Source: Terriglobia bacterium (GTDB lineage Bacteria > Acidobacteriota > Terriglobia > Terriglobales > Acidobacteriaceae). Taken from it: a stretch of 64,000 nucleotides of DNA. Below, piece after piece: positions 55,253-64,000 of this stretch. The translations under genes and the position numbers were made by a program. The stretch spans positions 124,001 to 188,000 of the forward strand of contig JAIQEU010000002.1 in NCBI GenBank assembly GCA_020073665.1. The letters are read 5' to 3'. Numbering within the stretch: position 1 is the stretch's first letter; each line of letters opens with the position of its first letter. The notes under the pieces were generated by a model. That model worked only from the letters and a program-made list of their open reading frames with translations. It was not told the origin of the DNA and made no database searches.

Positions 55253-55345
55253 AGGGCCCGCAAAAATTAAATGGGCCGGCAACCAAGAAGCGGTGACATT
55301 CCTTGGCTATCGGCCCACTCGATCCTGAATTGGATCGGAGGTGAT
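55253..55345. ncRNA. Candidate structured RNA or leader
   Basis: GGGCCG (55273-55278) pairs with CGGCCC (55311-55316). Inside, CCAAG pairs with CTTGG. A second hairpin, CGATCC (55320-55325) with GGATCG (55332-55337), touches the sequence GGAGGTGAT. On the minus strand the big stem is followed by ATTTAATTTTT, like a terminator, and by an alternative GCGGGCCC partner. That would make it an attenuator in the leader of the diguanylate cyclase. Its strand is undetermined. Acidobacteria-specific RNA motifs are known; identity was not checked. Confidence 0.35.
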
Positions 55346-55351
55346 ACCTTC

Positions 55352-55393
55352 ATGCTAGACCCCTTCTGCCAGATGTCAAGCGTTCTTTGCTGA
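55352..55393 (+). CDS. Tiny ORF with full-length Shine-Dalgarno
   Basis: A 13-residue frame (MLDPFCQMSSVLC) follows a complete nine-base Shine-Dalgarno GGAGGTGAT at six-base spacing. It is too short to judge by composition. It may be a leader peptide or chance. The opposite strand has a 28-residue frame over the same DNA (55267-55353) with GAAGGGG upstream. Confidence 0.25.
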   Translation: MLDPFCQMSSVLC

Positions 55394-55472
55394 ATTCTGA
55401 CAAGGGCTTGACAAGAAAGCGGAAACCGGTTCCAAACGGAGAAGCCTCCCCGGCACCGCGACTGGGATCGCG

Positions 55473-55501
55473 TTGACACTAGTTCCCTAGAATGTTAAGT
55501 T
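55473..55501 (+). promoter_or_regulatory. Candidate sigma-70 promoter of the atp operon
   Basis: A perfect -35 TTGACA (55473-55478) is followed 17 bp later by TAAGTT (55496-55501), a weak -10. Transcription from here would give a leader of about 40 nt before the atp b' start. Confidence 0.45.
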
Positions 55502-55546
55502 TGAGGGTTTTAAGCCCTCTTACGCTCGGGTTCTTATCAGCTCCAA

Positions 55547-56014
55547 ATGGACGAAATACTCAAACAGCTAGGCGGATTACTGCTCGGCAGCGTGCCCACG
55601 GTCATTTTCATGGTGCTGCTCTACGGCCTGTACAGCGTGCTGGTCCACAAGCCGCTGGTGAAAGTGCTCGCCGAGAGGCGCGCCAAGACCGAAGGCGCCG
55701 TCGAAAAGGCCCGGGCCGACATCGCCGCCTCCGAAGCCCGAACCGCCGAATACGAACAGCGCCTGCGCGAGGCCCGCATGGCCGTCTTTAGGGCCCAGGA
55801 GGTGCGCAGGCAGGAAGCCTTGCAGGTCCGGGCCAAGGCAGTGGCCGAGGCGCGCGCTGCGGCCCAGAGGCAGGTGGAACAGGCGCGGGCCGGCATCGAG
55901 AAAGACAGGTTAGTGGCGCAATCTGGCCTGGAAGGAGAGGCTGGGCGGCTGGCCGTCGAGATTATCCGCATGGTACTGCAGCCCACAGGGCAGCCTCCGG
56001 CAGGTGTCCGATGA
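55547..56014 (+). CDS. ATP synthase F0 subunit b' (b-type, first copy)
   Basis: A 155-residue b-type subunit with one N-terminal membrane helix (about 10-30, LLLGSVPTVIFMVLLYG), then a long Ala/Glu/Arg coiled coil (about 45-140) that forms the peripheral stalk. It is paired with a second b gene that overlaps its stop (ATGA), indicating a b/b' heterodimer as in photosynthetic bacteria. No good ribosome site precedes it. Confidence 0.85.
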   Translation: MDEILKQLGGLLLGSVPTVIFMVLLYGLYSVLVHKPLVKVLAERRAKTEGAVEKARADIAASEARTAEYEQRLREARMAVFRAQEVRRQEALQVRAKAVAEARAAAQRQVEQARAGIEKDRLVAQSGLEGEAGRLAVEIIRMVLQPTGQPPAGVR

Positions 56015-56790
56015 GAACTATGGGCAAGGGGCGGCGAGGATCCAGTGCGTGCTTTATTTTGCTGCTGTGGCTGGCGCTGCTGACGGTAGCCGCCGTTGCG
56101 CAGGAGAATGCCAATCCTTCCGCGCCTGGGGGCGCATCGGCTAGTTCTGATCAGCATCAAGCCGAGAGCGAGGCCGGACAGTCTTCACCCGGCGCCGAGG
56201 CGGAACGGAAATCAGGCGAAGGCGAGAGTGACGAGGAGCAGTTCAAGCACTCCGCGTCGGTGCGTTTTCTCGCGAAAATCACCGGCATGAGCCTGGAGCA
56301 CGCTTACTGGCTGGCGGTGCTGCTCAACTTTGGCGTGATTGCGGTAGCCATCGGCTGGCTGTCGAAGAAGAATTTGCCCGGGATGTTCCGCAACCGGACA
56401 GCCTCCATCCAGAAAGCCATGGAAGAGGCTCGCAAAGCCAGCGCAGAAGCGAACCGGAGGCTGGCCGAGATTGAAGCCCGGCTTGCGAAGCTGGACGGGG
56501 AGATCGCCGGGATGCGCGCCGCGGCGGAGAAAGAAGCGGCTGCCGAAGAAGCACGAATCAAAGCTGCGGCCGAAGAGGACGCGCGCAAAGTAGTCGAGTC
56601 AGCCGAGCAGGAGATTGCCGCAGCCGCCAAGACAGCGCGCCGCGAACTGACTGCGTATGCGGCCGATCTGGCCGTGGCGCTGGCCAAGAAACAGATTCAT
56701 GTCGACACGGCCACCGACCAGGGGTTGGTCCGCAACTTCGCCGATCAACTCTCGGCGGAAGGCGACGGGCCACGGAAGGGTAAGAACTAG
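56011..56790 (+). CDS. atpF: ATP synthase F0 subunit b with extra N-terminal exported segment
   Basis: A 259-residue protein, about 90 residues longer than usual. An N-terminal hydrophobic signal-like helix (about 12-30) ends in VAQEN and is followed by an acidic, Ser/Glu-rich stretch (30-75). The canonical membrane helix is YWLAVLLNFGVIAVAIGWL (about 92-110), then a coiled-coil stalk. The extra segment could be cleaved or sit in the periplasm. The start overlaps the b' gene by ATGA. Confidence 0.85.
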   Translation: MRTMGKGRRGSSACFILLLWLALLTVAAVAQENANPSAPGGASASSDQHQAESEAGQSSPGAEAERKSGEGESDEEQFKHSASVRFLAKITGMSLEHAYWLAVLLNFGVIAVAIGWLSKKNLPGMFRNRTASIQKAMEEARKASAEANRRLAEIEARLAKLDGEIAGMRAAAEKEAAAEEARIKAAAEEDARKVVESAEQEIAAAAKTARRELTAYAADLAVALAKKQIHVDTATDQGLVRNFADQLSAEGDGPRKGKN

Positions 56791-56793
56791 GCG

Positions 56794-57311
56794 ATGGCAT
56801 CAGTGACCAACACTTACGCGCGCGCCTTTGCTGATGTGGTGGTCAGCAGCCGCCTGGACGCCGCTCAGACCTTGCGGGAAACGCAGTCTCTGGCGGCGCT
56901 CGTCGCCAGCAGCAAAGAACTGCGGCAAGTGTGGGAAGCGCCGTCGATCCCAGCGGAACCGAAGCGCCGCGTGCTCGACGCGCTGGTCGCGCGTGAGGGC
57001 GTTTCGCGGCCCGTGCGGAATTTTGTGGCCGTGCTGATCGATCACCATCGCATCCATTTTCTGGATGAGATCGTCAAGCAGTTCGAAAAAGAGTTGAACC
57101 AGCGGCTGGGATTTGCCGAAGCCGAGATCTCAAGCGCGCGCGAGTTGAGTGGATCAGAACGGCAGGCGCTCGAGGCCCAGGTCGGAAAACTCACCGGCAA
57201 GAAAGTTCGCGCCCGCTACTCCCAGGACAAGTCGCTCCTGGGAGGCGCAGTGATCAAAGTAGGTAGCACGATTTACGATGGCTCGGTAAAAGGACAGTTG
57301 GAAAGGATTAA

Positions 57312-57330
<19 letters not shown>
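56794..57330 (+). CDS. atpH: ATP synthase F1 subunit delta
   Basis: A 178-residue delta subunit, normal length, that joins F1 to the b stalk. The N-terminal helical bundle begins VTNTYARAFADVV. The C-terminal part carries RYSQDKSLLGGAVIKVGSTIYDGSV in family-typical form. It lies three bases after subunit b. The last codons are formed by the first heptad of the following repeat array. Confidence 0.9.
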
Positions 57331-58983
<1,653 letters not shown>

Positions 58984-58985
<2 letters not shown>

Positions 58986-59072
58986 TACCGACACCTGGTA
59001 CCGAGTACCGAGCGAAGAGCATTCAGCCAAGTGGATGTTTGCTGACGACGGACGACGGAACACTGACGACTA
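58984..59072. repeat. Heptad array between atpA and atpG (GTACCGA and CTGACGA words)
   Basis: GTACCGA, CACCTG, GTACCGA, GTACCGA, GCGAAGA, then CTGACGA, CGGACGA, CGGAACA, CTGACGA, CTAG. Two different words in one gap, both period 7. It ends at the atpG start. Confidence 0.7.
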
Positions 59073-59075
59073 GAT

Positions 59076-60122
59076 ATGGCCAACATTCTCGACATCCGGC
59101 GCCGTATTCGCAGCGTGACCAACACGCGGCAGATCACCAAGGCCATGAAAATGGTCTCGGCGGCGAAGTTGCGGCGCGCGCAGGAACGGGCGCTGGCGGC
59201 GCGTCCCTACGCGCAGATGCTGACTAACGTGCTCAAGTCGCTAGTGTCGCGGGCGGAAATCTACGATCCCGAAACCGGCGAGCCGCGCCACCCTTTGCTG
59301 GCGCAGCGGCCGGAGAACAATGTTTTTCTGATCGTCGTGACCGGCGACAAGGGCTTGGCAGGCGCGTTCAATACCAACATCTTGAAAGCGGCGTCGCGGT
59401 TCCTGGAGTCCAAGGCGGGCAAGAACATCGAGATCGAAACCATCGGCCGCAAAGGGCGCGACTTCCTGAAGCGGCGTTACCCGATGGGCGAGCCGCGGGC
59501 CGCGGACGCGCAGGCTGCCGCGCAGACAACCATCATCGGTGAACTGGTCGGTGCCCTGAACAAGGTGGATTACGCGATGGCATCGGACATGGCCGAGCGC
59601 GTCATCGAACGCTACAGCAAGGGTGAAATCGATTCCGTCTACCTGGTGTACAACGAATTCAAGTCGGTGATTGCGCAACGGCTGGTGGTGGAGCAGGTGT
59701 TGCCCATCGGACAGATTGGCGAAGTCCAGGTGCTGCAAGCCGAAGAAATGGGCGCTAAGGAAAAAGAGCGCGCCATGGAAGCGGCCAAAGGTGCGGGAGT
59801 GGGCGTGCGGCCAGTGGACACGCGCGAGATCGATACCCAGGCGGCCAGGTTTGCCGCCGCTCCGGTGGACTACATTTACGAGCAAGCCCCCGGCGAACTC
59901 TTCCGGTCGCTGCTGCCCAAGTACGTGGGCATCCAGATTTTTCACGGGCTGCTGGAATCGGTTGCCGCCGAGCACGCGGCGCGGATGACCGCCATGGACG
60001 CCGCCACCAACAACGCCACCGACATGATCGATTCGCTGACCCTGGTGATGAACCGTGCCCGGCAGGCGAAGATCACGAAGGAAATTATTGAAATCGTGAG
60101 CGGCGCGGCGGCAGCGCAGTAG
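59076..60122 (+). CDS. atpG: ATP synthase F1 subunit gamma
   Basis: A 348-residue gamma subunit, about 55 longer than E. coli. The N-terminal helix (MANILDIRRRIRSVTNTRQITKAM family block) and the C-terminal helix (ITKEIIEIVSGA) form the central shaft. An insertion of roughly 40 residues (about 225-265, EKERAMEAAKGAGVGV) lies before YIYEQAPGELF. The insert could touch the b stalk or regulate rotation, as inserts do in cyanobacterial gamma, though it is a different sequence. Confidence 0.93.
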   Translation: MANILDIRRRIRSVTNTRQITKAMKMVSAAKLRRAQERALAARPYAQMLTNVLKSLVSRAEIYDPETGEPRHPLLAQRPENNVFLIVVTGDKGLAGAFNTNILKAASRFLESKAGKNIEIETIGRKGRDFLKRRYPMGEPRAADAQAAAQTTIIGELVGALNKVDYAMASDMAERVIERYSKGEIDSVYLVYNEFKSVIAQRLVVEQVLPIGQIGEVQVLQAEEMGAKEKERAMEAAKGAGVGVRPVDTREIDTQAARFAAAPVDYIYEQAPGELFRSLLPKYVGIQIFHGLLESVAAEHAARMTAMDAATNNATDMIDSLTLVMNRARQAKITKEIIEIVSGAAAAQ

Positions 60123-61694
<1,572 letters not shown>

Positions 61695-61698
61695 AAAG

Positions 61699-61768
61699 CC
61701 GACCTCGGACCTCAGACGTCAGGTTCCAGAGGTTTAGCCCAGGTCCGAGGTCCGAAGTCTGATGTCAG
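61699..61768. repeat. Inverted heptad array between atpD and atpC (GACCTCG word)
   Basis: CCGACCT, CGGACCT, CAGACGT, CAGGTTC on the left; CAGGTCC, GAGGTCC, GAAGTCT, GATGTCA on the right. The last heptads contain the atpC start codon (61762-61764), so the gene begins inside the repeat. Confidence 0.75.
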
Positions 61769-62166
61769 ATACTTTCCAACTCGAAATCGTCACCCCCGAA
61801 AAGATGGTGGTGAAGGACGTGGCGGAGGAGATGCAGATTCCCGGCAAGAACGGGTATCTGGGTATTCTTCCAGGGCACGCGCCGCTCATTACCGAACTGG
61901 CGGTGGGAGAAATTACCTATCGCCACGCCGGTGATACGTATCATCTCGCCGTGGCATGGGGCTTCGCCGAGGTCCTGCCGGACAAGGTGACGGTGCTGGC
62001 GGAAACCTGCGAGCGCGCCGAAGAAATCGACGTGCGGCGGGCCCAGGAAGCTAGGCAGCGCGCCGAAGACCGGCTGAAGAGCGCCAATCCCGAGATCGAC
62101 TTTGTCCGTGCCGGAGTGGCGCTGCAACGCGCCGAAACGCGACTGGAAGTGGCGGAGAAGAAGTAA
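61762..62166 (+). CDS. atpC: ATP synthase F1 subunit epsilon
   Basis: A 134-residue epsilon subunit, normal length. The N-terminal beta-sandwich has FQLEIVTPEKMVV and GYLGILPGHAPLIT; a two-helix C-terminal part follows (about 90-134). It regulates F1. The start codon is embedded in a heptad repeat with no recognisable Shine-Dalgarno. A strong terminator follows. Confidence 0.93.
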   Translation: MSDTFQLEIVTPEKMVVKDVAEEMQIPGKNGYLGILPGHAPLITELAVGEITYRHAGDTYHLAVAWGFAEVLPDKVTVLAETCERAEEIDVRRAQEARQRAEDRLKSANPEIDFVRAGVALQRAETRLEVAEKK

Positions 62167-62199
62167 AGCGGTTCTTCGCCCTTGGAAACAGGATTTTCA

Positions 62200-62228
62200 G
62201 GCTGCCGATTGAATCGGCAGCCTTTTTT
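62200..62228 (+). terminator. Rho-independent terminator of the atp operon
   Basis: GGCTGCCGAT and ATCGGCAGCC form a perfect 10-bp stem with a 3-nt loop (62200-62222), followed by six Ts. Confidence 0.92.
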
Positions 62229-62305
62229 GCTTGCAGTTGGTCCGCAGAAAGCACATCCTCTTGGCCGGAAAGGCCGCCCCGACCGCTGGTCGGGAACATA
62301 GAACA

Positions 62306-62890
62306 GTGCAGATCGTTGAAATCATCGCCGTGGCCGGGCTGGGCATCCTCTTTCTGCTGATGGCTCGGGTTCTGGTCCAGACCCGCGGTTCCGCCGCGGT
62401 CTCCCCGCGCGGTCCGCAGACTTCCGCGATGCAGACGTATCTGGCCCTTCGCCACCAGGCGTTGCAGGGTTCACGCAAGGCGTCCGGACTCGCCGCCCCG
62501 TCTACGTTGGCCGAGCCCTGGGGCGTCGTCATGGACATGGCTCTGGGCAACGGTTCGGCCACGGTCGCCGCTCTCTCCGACGGCAGCGCCAGCATTTACC
62601 TGAGCGGGGGCGGCGGCTTCATCGGAGGGCGATCCCAGCAGCCGGTTCGCGATGCCGCCAAGAAAACTGTGGAGGAGGCGAAGAAATGCCGGCCTCTCAT
62701 GCGCGCCACGACGTCATTCCCCTTGCCTGAGAAGAGCGAGGTCGCTTTTTACCTGCTGACCGACGCCGGAATTTTTGCCGCCATCGCTTCCGAGGAACTG
62801 GTGGGCACGCCTTCCCATCCCTTCGCCAGGCTGTACGCTGCGGCTCAGGATGTCATCACCCAATACCGGCTCAGCCAGCAACCCGAGTGA
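62306..62890 (+). CDS. Hypothetical protein with N-terminal membrane segment
   Basis: A 194-residue product if started at GTG 62306, which opens a membrane helix (IVEIIAVAGLGILFLLMARV). The rest (about 60-190) looks globular, with VMDMALGNGSATVAALSDGSASIYLSGGGG in segments and a regular alpha/beta pattern. No family recognised. A longer frame starts inside the terminator T tract and is unlikely. Confidence 0.55.
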   Translation: MQIVEIIAVAGLGILFLLMARVLVQTRGSAAVSPRGPQTSAMQTYLALRHQALQGSRKASGLAAPSTLAEPWGVVMDMALGNGSATVAALSDGSASIYLSGGGGFIGGRSQQPVRDAAKKTVEEAKKCRPLMRATTSFPLPEKSEVAFYLLTDAGIFAAIASEELVGTPSHPFARLYAAAQDVITQYRLSQQPE

Positions 62891-62898
62891 GCCCCGGG

Positions 62899-63810
62899 CT
62901 AGGGCTGCTCTTGGGCTTGGCCCAGCGGCACGATGCGGGTATCGCTGCGAAACTTCTTGTAGTCACGGAAGGTGACGTCTTGCTCGATGTCGAAATTCTT
63001 CATCAGGGCTAGCCGGACGTCTACTTTCACCTCCATGTGCCGCGGCAGCCAGACTTCGTCGTTTACTCGAGTTTCTTCGATCAGGATGCGCGAGCCCTTG
63101 TGGATTCTTGCCAGGAAGAGGCCGAGCGAAACCGTGTCAATACATTGCGCATCGAGCTTGACCCACTGGCTTTCGGCCTTGTCGATCCAGACGCGAAAAC
63201 GGAACTTGGGCAGAAACTTGGCTCCCTTGACGTGCGGCTCAAAACCGGGTCGCGGGTCGGCATCGATCATGTAGGTGTCGCGACCCTCGAGGTTTTCAAT
63301 ACCCGCCAGGTGGAAGTTGTAGGCGTCGGCAATCTCGCTCACAAACTGGCGGGTTTCCTCGCGGTCTTTTTCTTCTTCTTTCAGCCGCTTCGCCCTCTGC
63401 TCGTCGGTTTCGTTCTTGCGCTTGTCAGTCAGCTTCTGGATGCGCTCGTCTTCTTTGGCTGCGTCCTTTTCGGGCAGGGGCCTATCGTTCTTGGCGATCA
63501 GGCGCTCGACTTGGTCGCCGTAGAGCATCATGACTTCGCGGGTCCTGGTCTCGGTGGATTTTACTTGTCCCTTCCCATCCAGCCGGTGCTCTTCTACACG
63601 CTCAATGTAGGTGTAGTCGCGCTGCTTCTTTTCGTTCTCCATGTCTTTTTCAGCAACCTGGCGGATGAGGTCGCGGATCTGGTCAGCCGACAGGGTGGGG
63701 GCGCTCTCCGAGGCGGTCGCCGCTGGGGTGGAAGGCGGGGCCGTCGTTTCCTGGCCTAACGCGAGAAACGGTGCGAGGGCTAGAACGATCAAGACCGGGC
63801 TGGGCTTCAT
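62899..63810 (-). CDS. Exported protein, highly charged, acidobacterial hypothetical
   Basis: A 303-residue protein with a signal peptide (cleavage near LALGQ). A Lys/Glu-rich coiled coil (about 110-170) precedes a beta-rich C-terminal half with RFRVWIDKAESQWVKLDAQ and MKNFDIEQDVTFRDYKKF, which resembles the half-barrel seen in LolA/MucB-like proteins. Similar secreted proteins occur in Acidobacteria. The function is unknown. Convergent with the membrane-segment gene by eight bases. Confidence 0.65.
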   Translation of the reverse strand: MKPSPVLIVLALAPFLALGQETTAPPSTPAATASESAPTLSADQIRDLIRQVAEKDMENEKKQRDYTYIERVEEHRLDGKGQVKSTETRTREVMMLYGDQVERLIAKNDRPLPEKDAAKEDERIQKLTDKRKNETDEQRAKRLKEEEKDREETRQFVSEIADAYNFHLAGIENLEGRDTYMIDADPRPGFEPHVKGAKFLPKFRFRVWIDKAESQWVKLDAQCIDTVSLGLFLARIHKGSRILIEETRVNDEVWLPRHMEVKVDVRLALMKNFDIEQDVTFRDYKKFRSDTRIVPLGQAQEQP

Positions 63811-63882
63811 ATCAGGGTTTACGTGCTTAGAACTGTGGAAGTTCCTCCAGGATGCCTGCGGACTGGAGCGACATCTTCGGTT

Positions 63883-64000
63883 TCAATGCAGTTCCAATAC
63901 TACGATCCTGACCGGCGTCGCGGCATTGTTGATCAGCTTCTTTTTGCGGCCCGCCGCAATCCAGAGAAGTTCACCTGGCGATTTGCGGATTCTCTCGTCG
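63883..64000 (-). CDS. Cupin-like protein, 3' fragment at the window edge
   Basis: The minus strand is open from 63999 to a TGA at 63883-63885, giving 38 residues. SPGELLWIAAG, LINNAATPVRIVVLEL resemble the last strands of a cupin barrel (a conserved Gly, then Asn-x-x-x-x-Pro and a final strand). The start lies outside the window. The family call is tentative. Confidence 0.45.
   Translation of the reverse strand, partial: DERIRKSPGELLWIAAGRKKKLINNAATPVRIVVLELH

Larger units (their letters stand above)
55186..55546. other. 361-bp divergent gap with a structured RNA candidate
   Basis: Between the diguanylate cyclase start and the atp operon. It holds the fold at 55253-55345, a tiny ORF, the atp promoter candidate and a hairpin GAGGGTT-TTA-AGCCCTC (55503-55519) close to the first atp start. 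Confidence 0.55.

Noticed and set aside
62231-62305. Upstream extension of the membrane-segment protein to 62231
   Set aside because: That start falls in the T tract of the atp terminator and the added residues are not hydrophobic or conserved-looking; GTG at 62306 fits the helix.

Overview
The window is GC-rich chromosomal DNA, most likely from a soil acidobacterium (Acidobacteriota, Terriglobia-like). This is inferred from protein families rather than rRNA: a VWFA protein of the acidobacterial type, an Oar-like TonB-dependent receptor with an N-terminal carboxypeptidase-regulatory domain, a sulfatase-TPR fusion, an ASPIC/UnbV repeat protein, and many multihaem cytochromes. I found no tRNA, rRNA, CRISPR array, prophage or insertion sequence.

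Layout. 1-1.6 kb: the 3' part of a nitrilase-fold protein lacking its catalytic Cys, then a YkgJ-type Cys-cluster protein. 1.7-12.1 kb: an electron-transfer block made of a monohaem cytochrome/beta-barrel fusion, an amicyanin-like cupredoxin, and then a tight operon of GltD-like FAD/Fe-S oxidoreductase, Rieske protein, split cytochrome b (b6 plus subunit IV type), octahaem cytochrome c, Ig-like/cytochrome lipoprotein and an unknown secreted protein. 12-20 kb: secreted or membrane proteins, VWFA, ASPIC/UnbV, metallophosphoesterase, DUF1223 and an aminotransferase. 20-26 kb: an RND efflux pair coupled to an ornithine-cyclodeaminase-like enzyme. 26-32 kb: threonine aldolase, small proteins, etfB-etfA and ETF:quinone oxidoreductase. 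32-44.5 kb: single metabolic genes (pfk, M28 peptidase, nadA, SDR, moaA, DegT aminotransferase and others). 44.7-53.5 kb: TonB receptor, sulfatase-TPR, PuuD-like membrane protein, hfq-hflX. 53.5-55.2 kb: membrane diguanylate cyclase. 55.5-62.2 kb: ATP synthase operon (b', b, delta, alpha, gamma, beta, epsilon; no a or c subunit here). 62.3-64 kb: hypothetical proteins and a partial gene at the edge.

How the parts work together. The 1.7-12 kb block could carry electrons between the outer membrane (cytochrome-porin), the periplasm (cupredoxin, octahaem c), the quinone pool (Rieske/cytochrome b) and NAD(P) (GltD-like subunit). The ETF cluster would feed electrons from acyl-CoA dehydrogenases to quinone, and the ATP synthase would use the resulting proton gradient.

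The most striking unexplained structure is a set of about 17 intergenic arrays built from degenerate 7-nt repeats. They are often arranged as left and right arms that are reverse complements, around a core with 9-nt periodicity. The 7-nt word differs between loci but the period does not. Every spacer between atpH, atpA, atpG, atpD and atpC holds a different version, and several arrays run into stop or start codons.
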